Positions 16,284-22,646 of a stretch of 35,536 bases of DNA are shown piece by piece. Location: positions 1-35,536 of the forward strand of contig CAZBVS010000005.1 of NCBI GenBank assembly GCA_964495575.1. The letters run 5' to 3'. The translations under genes and the position numbers were made by a program. Numbering within the stretch: the stretch's first letter is position 1; the number at the start of each line of letters is the position of its first letter. Source of the DNA: DATGCT01 sp964495575 (GTDB taxonomy: Bacteria; Patescibacteriota; Minisyncoccia; UBA6257; GWB1-50-10). The notes under the pieces are model-generated. The model had not been told where the DNA came from, ran no database searches, and worked only from the letters and a program-made list of their open reading frames with translations.

Positions 16284-17216
16284 ATGAAAGATATAATAAT
16301 TATATTTTTAATTGTAGTTTTAGTCGGAGTTGGTTTTTATCTATTAACCCAGGATTCTTCTGAGGATGTAGTTGTTCCGGATGATCAAGATGAGGGAATA
16401 GAGGATGTAGGGACTTCTTCTGTGCCTACCGCAACTACTACGGAGCCAGGTGATGATTCTGGAAAGATTAAAGAAGGAAGGACTGTGATAGGGGAGTCTG
16501 TAGAAGGAAGGGATATAGAGGCTTATGTATACGGAGATGGTGATACTCATTTGTTGTTTGCGGCTGGTTTGCATGGAGGGTATGACTGGAACACAGTATT
16601 GCTTGCGTATCAGATGATAGATTATTTGGAGGAGAATTCTGAGTTGGTGCCGGATGATGTAAGGGTATCTATTATTCCTGTATTGAACCCAGATGGGTTG
16701 AACAAGGTAGTTGGTACCACCGGACGTTTTTCTGAGGATGATGTAGCAAGTTCTCAGGATAAGGTTGTAGAAGGACGCTTTAATGGAAACGGTGTTGATA
16801 TAAATCGTAACTTTGACTGTGATTGGAGGTCCAGTGGTGTTTGGAAGGATATTGAGGTTGATGCCGGAGATGAGGTTTTTTCAGAGCCAGAGAGTAAGGT
16901 TTTTCGAGATTATGTAAATAGCTTTTCGCCGGATGGAGTAGTTGTTTGGTATAGTGCGGCGGGAGGAGTATTTGCTTCTAATTGTCATAACGGAGTGTTG
17001 AAAGAGACCTCAGATTTAACAAGTTTGTATGCGGATGCTTCCGGGTATCCTGTATACGAAGAGTTTGATTTTTATGAGATTAACGGAGATGCAGTAAATT
17101 GGTTGGCAAAGAAAAATATTCCAGCAATCAGTGTTTTACTTTCTAATCATGAGGATGTGGAATGGGATAAGAATTGGAAAGGTGTAAAAGCTTTATTTGA
17201 ATACTACTCTAACTAA
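16284..17216 (+). CDS. M14 carboxypeptidase-like protein, probably catalytically inactive
   Basis: 310 residues with an N-terminal membrane anchor (about residues 4-22) and an acidic/Thr-rich linker. An M14 (zinc carboxypeptidase) domain follows from about residue 64. The fold motifs are kept: LHGGYDWN, LNPDG, GRFNGNGVDINRNFD. Compared with the next gene, the active-site residues differ: Asp101 for Glu at the first zinc site, Tyr223 (VWYSAAGG) for the zinc-ligand His, and Leu285 (SVLLSNHE) for the catalytic Glu. It probably acts as a binding protein or partner rather than an enzyme. It overlaps the active paralogue by one base. Confidence 0.82.
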   Translation: MKDIIIIFLIVVLVGVGFYLLTQDSSEDVVVPDDQDEGIEDVGTSSVPTATTTEPGDDSGKIKEGRTVIGESVEGRDIEAYVYGDGDTHLLFAAGLHGGYDWNTVLLAYQMIDYLEENSELVPDDVRVSIIPVLNPDGLNKVVGTTGRFSEDDVASSQDKVVEGRFNGNGVDINRNFDCDWRSSGVWKDIEVDAGDEVFSEPESKVFRDYVNSFSPDGVVVWYSAAGGVFASNCHNGVLKETSDLTSLYADASGYPVYEEFDFYEINGDAVNWLAKKNIPAISVLLSNHEDVEWDKNWKGVKALFEYYSN

Positions 17217-18100
17217 TGAAGACTCTTTCGAGGAGACAATCACTTATATTATTAGTGGTGGCTGTTTTGATTGGTTTAGGGGTGTTGTTTTTGGCTGGTT
17301 TTGATTTTGGTAAGGAACCGGTTATTGAGGACAAAACAGAAAAAGAAGAGATTCCTTTTTCTCAGCATGAGGTAATAGGGAAATCTGTAGAGGGGAGAGA
17401 TATTGAGGCATATAGTTATGGAAACGGAGATACTCATTTATTGTTTGTAGGAGGAATACATGGAGGTTATGAATGGAACAGTGTTCTGTTGGCTTATCGT
17501 TTTATAGATTATTTAGACAGTAATCCGGAGGAGGTTCCGGATTATTTGAAGTTAAGTGTGGTTCCTTCAGCTAACCCTGACGGGGTGTATGAGGTAGTGG
17601 GCAAAGAAGGTCGTTTTACTATAGAGGAAGCCTTGAAAGCGGAAAATACAGTTTCGGGCAGGTTTAACGCTAATGATGTTGATCTGAATCGTAACTTTGA
17701 TTGTAAATGGAAGCCTAACAGTTTTTGGAGAGGGGAGGAGGTAAGCGCAGGAACAGAACCTTTTTCTGAGCCTGAAGCTGTAGCGATTAGGGATTATGTA
17801 TTAGATAACGGAGTTGATGCAGGTATTTTTTGGCATAGTCAGGCTAATAATGTATATGCTTCAGAGTGTGAAAATGGGGTATTACCAGAAACCATTGATA
17901 TTATGAATGCTTATGCAAAAGCTTCGGGATATGGAGCGGTAGAAACATTTGACGCATATGAAGTTACCGGAGATGTGGAAGGATGGATGGCGTCAGTTGA
18001 TTTGCCGGCAATAACAGTTGAGCTTTCGACACATGAAGATGTTGAGTGGGGGAGAAACTTAGATGGTATTGAAGCACTTTTTGAATATTATAGGGAGTAG
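17216..18100 (+). CDS. Membrane-anchored M14 zinc carboxypeptidase
   Basis: 294 residues with an N-terminal membrane helix (about residues 9-27) and an M14 domain facing outside. Zinc and catalytic residues appear intact: His82 and Glu86 in IHGGYEWN, His207 in FWHSQAN, Glu269 in TVELSTHE. Substrate-binding Asn/Arg lie in DLNRNFD (about 156-162). Bacterial members often trim peptides, including cell-wall peptides; the substrate here is unknown. The ATG overlaps the stop of the preceding paralogue (TAATG). The two share about the same length and many motifs, so they arose by tandem duplication. Confidence 0.87.
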   Translation: MKTLSRRQSLILLVVAVLIGLGVLFLAGFDFGKEPVIEDKTEKEEIPFSQHEVIGKSVEGRDIEAYSYGNGDTHLLFVGGIHGGYEWNSVLLAYRFIDYLDSNPEEVPDYLKLSVVPSANPDGVYEVVGKEGRFTIEEALKAENTVSGRFNANDVDLNRNFDCKWKPNSFWRGEEVSAGTEPFSEPEAVAIRDYVLDNGVDAGIFWHSQANNVYASECENGVLPETIDIMNAYAKASGYGAVETFDAYEVTGDVEGWMASVDLPAITVELSTHEDVEWGRNLDGIEALFEYYRE

Positions 18101-18101
18101 T

Positions 18102-18130
18102 TTTACATGTTTGCATTACTGTGGTATATT
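18102..18130 (+). promoter_or_regulatory. Promoter of the 59-residue gene
   Basis: TTTACA (18102-18107), a 17-base spacer and extended -10 TGGTATATT (box 18125-18130) are present. The predicted leader is about 42 bases and contains a strong ribosome-binding site, AAAGGTGGTGA at 18162-18172. Confidence 0.6.
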
Positions 18131-18178
18131 ATAAATAGATGTTTGATAATATAAATAAAAGAAAGGTGGTGAAAAGTA

Positions 18179-18358
18179 ATGAGTAGAGTTCATGAGAAAC
18201 ATGTTAAAGGTCAGACTCTTTTAGGGAGAAAAGATCATCATGTTACAGTTATTGATGATGACGGGAATGAAGGAAAAGCCCATTCGACTAATAAGAGTAA
18301 GGCAATAACAGACGCTCACAGGCGTTATCGGGAAAATAAAACCGAAAATAATAGCTAA
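18179..18358 (+). CDS. Small basic protein of unknown function, 59 residues
   Basis: This ORF starts MSRVHEKHVK and ends ENKTENNS. It is basic and His-rich, with no membrane segment or Cys. A central patch, HHVTVIDDDGNEGKAHSTN, suggests a small beta unit, followed by a helix ITDAHRRYREN. The ribosome-binding site AAGGTGGTGA, 6 bases from the ATG, matches the consensus AAGGAGGTGA at nine of ten bases. It is the only strong Shine-Dalgarno site I found in the window. A clear promoter and terminator support a real gene. I do not recognise the family. Confidence 0.75.
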   Translation: MSRVHEKHVKGQTLLGRKDHHVTVIDDDGNEGKAHSTNKSKAITDAHRRYRENKTENNS

Positions 18359-18408
18359 TTAGATCTAGTGATAGAATTTTTTCTGATTCATATTGTATAT
18401 TTTACCAA

Positions 18409-18438
18409 ACAGCTCCTTGAAAAGGGGCTGTCTTTTTT
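18409..18438 (+). terminator. Terminator of the 59-residue gene
   Basis: ACAGCTCCTT and AGGGGCTGT form a stem (one G-T pair) around GAAA, followed by a run of T. Confidence 0.8.
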
Positions 18439-18460
18439 ATTTAAATAATTAGAATAATAA

Positions 18461-18488
18461 AAAAACACACCAAATATGGTGTGTTTTT
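18461..18488. terminator. Bidirectional terminator downstream of the initiator tRNA
   Basis: AAAACACACCA and TGGTGTGTTTTT form a long symmetric hairpin with A and T runs on either side, able to stop transcription on both strands. It lies 8 bases from the 3' end of the minus-strand tRNA. Confidence 0.82.
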
Positions 18489-18495
18489 ATTTATG

Positions 18496-18762
18496 TTGCG
18501 GGGACAGGATTTGAACCTGTGACCTGGAGGTTATGCTCAATCACGTAAACTTTCGTTTTTGATGTGATTTGGACTGTCCCATTATCCTGTAAAGGATACT
18601 TGCCTACCAGTCTCTACACCTTCCCTCGTTGAGGGCTTGGCTCGGGATTAGCGTATCATTTAGACTTAGCTTTCCCCGAATTTGACAAGTTTGCTACTGT
18701 TGTTGCCAACAGAAGGGCCCATAACTTGAGCCTCCCGAGCTTCCAGACTGCTCCACCCCGCG
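18496..18762 (-). tRNA. Initiator tRNA-fMet (CAT), split by a group I intron
   Basis: Minus strand. Exon 1 is 18762-18729 and exon 2 is 18535-18496. The joined exons fold as an initiator tRNA: acceptor CGCGGGG with the C1 x A72 mismatch that marks bacterial initiators, D stem GAGC/GCTC with the A11-T24 pair, anticodon loop CTCATAA, and T arm ACAGG-TTCAAAT-CCTGT. The discriminator is A and CCA is not encoded. The anticodon stem is GGAGG/CCTCC, so the usual three G-C pairs next to the loop are A-T, G-C, G-C. The intron sits between T33 and C34. Confidence 0.93.
18536..18728 (-). ncRNA. Group I self-splicing intron, 193 nt, ORF-less
   Basis: The 5' exon ends in U and the intron ends in G, as group I requires. 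An internal guide GGCC (inside GGGCCC, 9-14 bases into the intron) pairs with exon GGCU, giving the U-G wobble at the splice site. P2 is CTGTTG-GCAA-CAACAG with a GNRA loop. The core has a P element (AATTCGGGGAAAGC), a Q element (AATCCCGAGCC), the P6 hairpin CCCTC-AAC-GAGGG, an R element (GGTGTAGAGACTGG) and the S element CAGTCC. P7 pairs GACTG with CAGTC. It resembles the small IC3 introns of cyanobacterial tRNA genes; the subgroup is inferred. Confidence 0.9.
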
Positions 18763-18768
18763 TTTAGT

Positions 18769-18796
18769 ATGGTACCTAAAAAAAGCATTTAGTCAA
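18769..18796 (-). promoter_or_regulatory. Promoter of the initiator tRNA
   Basis: On the minus strand, TTGACT (18791-18796) and TACCAT (18769-18774) are separated by 16 bases. The -10 box ends 6 bases before the tRNA. Confidence 0.65.
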
Positions 18797-18846
18797 GGTG
18801 TTTTAATTAATATTTAAATAAGGTTGTACATATTTAAAACTAAATA

Positions 18847-18855
18847 TGTTATAAT
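18847..18855 (+). promoter_or_regulatory. Extended -10 promoter of the HTH/LAGLIDADG-like gene
   Basis: TGTTATAAT ends 9 bases before the ATG at 18865, predicting an almost leaderless message divergent from the initiator tRNA. Confidence 0.6.
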
Positions 18856-18864
18856 TTAAATAAT

Positions 18865-19548
18865 ATGGCGAAACCAAAGTTAAAAAAGAAGGCCAGAAAA
18901 TTAAGACGTCAAGGTTTGAGTTTAAGTGAGATTGTTAATAGAATCAGTGTTTCTAAAAGCTCGGTTAGTTTATGGTGTAGAGATATTAGCTTAACTGATG
19001 ACCAAATTAAAAGATTGGATTCAAAAATAAAAAAAGGTGGAATGAAAGGAAGATTAAAAGGAGCAAAGATGAATAGAGAAAAACGTTTGAATAAGATTAA
19101 AAATTATAAATTAAAAGGAAAAGAATATTATTCTAATTTTTCTGAAAGAGAATTTATGGCTGCCGGACTCGCTTTATATTTGGGGGAGGGAAGTAAAACA
19201 AATAGAAAGTTTGGTTTTTCAAACTCTAATTATAAGATAATTAAATTTATTAAAATTTGGGCAAAGGAAATTTTTGGTGTGAAAGAAAAAGACTTTGTTT
19301 ATTGTGTTTATATTAACCATATTCATAAAAAAAGGGAGAAAGAAGTTTTAAGTTTTTGGTCTAATAAGCTCGAAGCTTCTTTAGATAATTTTAGAAATGT
19401 TGTTTATATAAAAACAAAAAATAAGAAAAAATATGAAAATTTTAGTAATCATTATGGAACCATGAGATTGAGAATTAAAAAAAGTTCAGATATTTTTTAT
19501 AAAATTAAGGGTTTTTCTGAAAGTTTATTGGGCTCAAAAGTGGATTGA
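18865..19548 (+). CDS. HTH protein with a single LAGLIDADG-like motif, possible homing endonuclease
   Basis: 227 residues, strongly basic. An N-terminal helix-turn-helix (about residues 8-50, ARKLRRQGLSLSEIVNRI then SVSKSSVSLWC) resembles resolvase-type HTH domains. At about residues 99-109 is AAGLALYLGEGSK, a LAGLIDADG-like helix ending in an acidic residue. The following FSNSNYKIIKFIKIW and a mixed alpha/beta region fit a single-motif enzyme that would act as a dimer. It is more AT- and AAA-rich than its neighbours, which suggests transfer. It sits between the intron-split initiator tRNA and the next tRNA. The nuclease function is inference; a regulator is possible. Confidence 0.6.
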   Translation: MAKPKLKKKARKLRRQGLSLSEIVNRISVSKSSVSLWCRDISLTDDQIKRLDSKIKKGGMKGRLKGAKMNREKRLNKIKNYKLKGKEYYSNFSEREFMAAGLALYLGEGSKTNRKFGFSNSNYKIIKFIKIWAKEIFGVKEKDFVYCVYINHIHKKREKEVLSFWSNKLEASLDNFRNVVYIKTKNKKKYENFSNHYGTMRLRIKKSSDIFYKIKGFSESLLGSKVD

Positions 19549-19556
19549 GAATTTTG

Positions 19557-19584
19557 TTGACTTAAATTTTTTCTTATGTACACT
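19557..19584 (+). promoter_or_regulatory. Promoter of tRNA-Met
   Basis: TTGACT (19557-19562), a 16-base spacer and TACACT (19579-19584) preceded by TG. The tRNA begins 11 bases after the -10 box. Confidence 0.7.
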
Positions 19585-19594
19585 AATTACAGAA

Positions 19595-19667
19595 GCCGGC
19601 GTAGCTCAGTGGTTAGAGCATCACCCTCATAAAGTGAAAGTCGGAGGTTCGACTCCTCCCGCCGGCA
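19595..19667 (+). tRNA. tRNA with anticodon CAT, probably elongator tRNA-Met
   Basis: Acceptor GCCGGCG/CGCCGGC, D stem GCTC/GAGC, anticodon loop CTCATAA, T arm GGAGG-TTCGACT-CCTCC, discriminator A, no encoded CCA. The lowest anticodon-stem pair is C31 x A39, a mismatch. Base pair 1-72 is normal, so it is not an initiator. A tRNA-Ile with modified CAT cannot be excluded from sequence alone. Confidence 0.88.
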
Positions 19668-19681
19668 CTTATATAAGACTT

Positions 19682-19714
19682 TATGGCTCACGGAAAGTGA
19701 GTCATAATTATTTT
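19682..19714 (+). terminator. Terminator of tRNA-Met
   Basis: TATGGCTCAC and GTGAGTCATA form a 10-bp stem with one G-T pair and a GGAAA loop, followed by an AT-rich stretch with four T. Confidence 0.6.
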
Positions 19715-19733
19715 CTTAGTAAACTTTTTTGGT

Positions 19734-19739
19734 TATAAT
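19734..19739 (+). promoter_or_regulatory. -10 box of pheS-pheT
   Basis: TATAAT ends 6 bases before the pheS ATG, so transcription should start at or near the start codon. Confidence 0.55.
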
Positions 19740-19745
19740 AAAAAC

Positions 19746-20741
19746 ATGGATTTAGAAAAAATAAGTAAAAATGCCAAGAAGGCAATAGAGGAGGCTAATG
19801 ATCTAGAAGAATTGAAGAAAGTAAGGTTAGATTTTTTGGGAAGAAAAGGGGAGCTTAAGAAAGTTTTTGAATCTTTAAAGGATTTAACTTTAGAAGAGAA
19901 AAGAGAGGTAGGCCCTAAAGCTAATAAGCTGAAGGAAGAGTTGAATAAGATGATAGAGGATAAGGTTGATAAATTTTCTAAAAGTTCTTCACCAAATATT
20001 GATATAACAAAACCAGGAGAAAGAGTAAGAGGTGGACACCTCCATCCTCTTACCAGATTAGAAGATGAGGCTCGGGACATTTTTAAGTCTTTGAATTTTT
20101 CAGTTGTTGATGGTCCCGAGGTAGAGAGTGAGTATTATAACTTTGATGCTTTAAATATCCCTCCTGGTCATCCGGCAAGAGATATGTGGGATACTTTTTG
20201 GGTTGAAAAGCAGGAGGATTCTAAGAAAAGTTTTCTTCTTAGAACACATACCTCTCCTGTTCAGGTGAGGTATATGGAGGAACATAAGCCTCCTTTCCAG
20301 ATTATAGTTCCGGGAAGAGTATTTAGATATGAAGCCACTGATGCTTCTCATGAGATTAATTTCTATCAGTTAGAAGGATTGATGGTAGGAGAAGATGTTA
20401 CCTTCACTAATTTGAAGTATGTGATAGAAGAGTTTTTCAATAAATTGTTTTCAAATGATATTGAGTTTAGGTTTAGACCAAGTTATTTCCCTTTTACGGA
20501 ACCAAGTATTGAGGTTGATATCAAACTTCCTAATGATCATCCTAACGGAGGAGAGTGGCTTGAGGTTATGGGGGCCGGTATGGTGAATAAGAGAGTGTTT
20601 GATGCTGCTCATTATAACCCAGATGAGATTCAGGGTTTTGCTTTTGGAGCTGGAATAGATAGATTGGCGATGGTTAAGTATAATATTCCAGATACGAGGT
20701 TGTTTTATTCAAGCGATTTGAGATTTATTAAACAGTTTTAA
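19746..20741 (+). CDS. pheS: Phenylalanyl-tRNA synthetase alpha subunit
   Basis: 331 residues of the catalytic class II chain that charges tRNA-Phe. An N-terminal coiled coil (about residues 1-95) leads to motif 2 (LRTHTSPVQVRYM, about 160-172; FRYEATDASHEINFYQLEG) and motif 3 (FGAGIDRLAMVKY, about 298-310). PGHPARDMWDTFW marks the active-site region. Length is normal. pheT follows after 2 bases. The start codon lies directly behind a -10 box. Confidence 0.96.
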   Translation: MDLEKISKNAKKAIEEANDLEELKKVRLDFLGRKGELKKVFESLKDLTLEEKREVGPKANKLKEELNKMIEDKVDKFSKSSSPNIDITKPGERVRGGHLHPLTRLEDEARDIFKSLNFSVVDGPEVESEYYNFDALNIPPGHPARDMWDTFWVEKQEDSKKSFLLRTHTSPVQVRYMEEHKPPFQIIVPGRVFRYEATDASHEINFYQLEGLMVGEDVTFTNLKYVIEEFFNKLFSNDIEFRFRPSYFPFTEPSIEVDIKLPNDHPNGGEWLEVMGAGMVNKRVFDAAHYNPDEIQGFAFGAGIDRLAMVKYNIPDTRLFYSSDLRFIKQF

Positions 20742-20743
20742 AT

Positions 20744-22645
20744 ATGAAATTTAGTTATAAATTAATAAAAAAATATTTATCTGATATTCCCTCAAAAGAG
20801 GATTTGGTTGGGGCTCTTGTGATGCATTCTTTTGAGACAGAAAATATGGATGGCGATATTTTTGATGTTTCGGTTCCTTCTAATAGATATTCCAGTGCCT
20901 CATATCATATTGGGGTAGCCAGGGAAGCGGCGGCAGTATTAGGATTAGATGATTCTGGGATTCCTGAGATTGAGATTGATGAGTGGGAGGGGGAGGCTGA
21001 AGAATTTGGTTTGGAGATAGAAAATGAAGATTTGTGTACTCGGTATACAGGGATGTATTTTGATAATGTTGAGGTTAAAGAATCACCTAAATGGATACAG
21101 GAGGTGTTGGAGGATTGTGGTTTGCGGCCGATAAATAACGTAGTAGATGTTATGAATTACGTTATGTTGGAAACTGGTCAACCGTTGCACGCCTTTGATT
21201 ATGACAAGATAGAAGGGAAGAAAATTGTTGTGAGAAAGGCAAAAGAAGGAGAATCAATGACTTCAATAGAGGGGATTGATTATGACCTTGATCCGAGTGT
21301 GTTGGTGATTGCAGACGAAAAGAAGCCTTTAGCGATTGCAGGGATAAAAGGAGGGAAAGATGCGGAAGTTACTAAAGACACAGAACGTATTGTAGTAGAG
21401 GCGGCAAACTTTGACCCAATTTCAATATATAAAACCTCTAATCATATTAATCTTTCTACTGATGCTTCTTTAAGATTTTCTCATGATTTACATAAACGTC
21501 TTGCCTTAGAGGGGTTGGAGAGAGCAGCTGATTTATTAGAAGATAAGTTAGGGTTTAAACCAGGAGGGCGAATTAATTCAGCTTCAGAGTTAGAGTCGAG
21601 TCATCGGGTAACTTTTGATCTTAAGGGATTTAATAAGTTAATGGGGACTGATTTTGAAGACAAAGAAATTATTCAATCATTAGATAAGTTAGGGTTGAAT
21701 TTTGAAGATGGTAAGGTTGAGGTTCCTCCTGTCAGAGATGATATTTGGGATGAGGCAGATTTGATTGAAGAAGCAGGTCGTATTTTTGGATTTGATAATA
21801 TAGATTCTGAGCCTCCTAAGGTTAGCATTAAACCTTCTGAGTCGGATGAGATATTTGATTTTCGAGATGATGTAAGAAAGATCCTGATAGCGTTAGGTTA
21901 TGATGAGGTTTATAACTATTCATTTGTTGGAGATCACGCTTATGGAGAAGTAGAGTTGGAGAACCCTATTTCAGAGGATAAGTCATTGCTAAGAAAAACC
22001 CTTACTCCTCTTTTGTTTGATAATGTTGAGGAAAATTTAAAGCGCTATGATGATGTTAGAATTTTTGAAATGGGGAAGGTTTTTGAAAAAGCAGAGGAGA
22101 GAAATGTTATCGGAATAGCTTTTGGTTCAAATAGTAAAGAGACCTTGTTCGAGGTTAAGGGTGTTGTAAGTGAGCTTTTGGAGAAACTTGGCTTGATGGA
22201 GTTTCATATGGTGGAGGTAGATGATGAGGAGCTGAAATTAGAGGTTCATTCTGATCACGAGGTTTTAGGGGAGATTATAAAATATAGTAAAGGATTTACC
22301 TTAGCTGAGTTACGAGCTGACTTGTTAATGGAGTTAGTGGAAGAAGAGATTTCATTTGAACCTATGCCTAAGTATCCAGCTGTATTACGGGATGTATCTA
22401 TTTTAGTGAGTGATAGTCAAAAGATTGGAGACATAATTAAAGAAATACAGGAGGTTAATCTTGATTTAATTGAAGATGTGGATTTGGTTGATGAGTATTT
22501 TGGGGTAGAGGATGGGCTTCAAAGTATTACTTTAAGGATAAGATTTAGATCAGATAATAAAACTCTTTCTTCTAAAGAGGTTGATAAAGAAATGGAGAAG
22601 GTAATAGATAAATTGGAGGGTGATTTTGGAGCCGAGATTAGGTAA
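20744..22645 (+). CDS. pheT: Phenylalanyl-tRNA synthetase beta subunit, short form without EMAP domain
   Basis: 633 residues against about 790 in most bacteria. After the N-terminal MKFSYKLIKKYLSDIPSKED helix the chain passes through a short linker straight to FDVSVPSNRYSSASYHIGVARE. The B2 tRNA-binding EMAP/OB domain (about 110 residues) is therefore missing. The B3/B4 editing domain (about residues 90-260, with NVVDVMNYVMLETGQPLHAFD), B5, the catalytic-like domain and the C-terminal FDX-ACB domain (YPAVLRDVSILV onward) are present. Its stop is 1 base from the stop of the convergent recG gene. Confidence 0.94.
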   Translation: MKFSYKLIKKYLSDIPSKEDLVGALVMHSFETENMDGDIFDVSVPSNRYSSASYHIGVAREAAAVLGLDDSGIPEIEIDEWEGEAEEFGLEIENEDLCTRYTGMYFDNVEVKESPKWIQEVLEDCGLRPINNVVDVMNYVMLETGQPLHAFDYDKIEGKKIVVRKAKEGESMTSIEGIDYDLDPSVLVIADEKKPLAIAGIKGGKDAEVTKDTERIVVEAANFDPISIYKTSNHINLSTDASLRFSHDLHKRLALEGLERAADLLEDKLGFKPGGRINSASELESSHRVTFDLKGFNKLMGTDFEDKEIIQSLDKLGLNFEDGKVEVPPVRDDIWDEADLIEEAGRIFGFDNIDSEPPKVSIKPSESDEIFDFRDDVRKILIALGYDEVYNYSFVGDHAYGEVELENPISEDKSLLRKTLTPLLFDNVEENLKRYDDVRIFEMGKVFEKAEERNVIGIAFGSNSKETLFEVKGVVSELLEKLGLMEFHMVEVDDEELKLEVHSDHEVLGEIIKYSKGFTLAELRADLLMELVEEEISFEPMPKYPAVLRDVSILVSDSQKIGDIIKEIQEVNLDLIEDVDLVDEYFGVEDGLQSITLRIRFRSDNKTLSSKEVDKEMEKVIDKLEGDFGAEIR

Positions 22646-22646
22646 T

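Noticed and set aside
18496..18762. Stretch considered as tmRNA or as two tRNA fragments with an unrelated spacer
   Set aside because: The halves join exactly into one initiator tRNA, and the spacer has group I core elements and correct splice boundaries. No tag-peptide frame or tmRNA pseudoknot pattern is seen.
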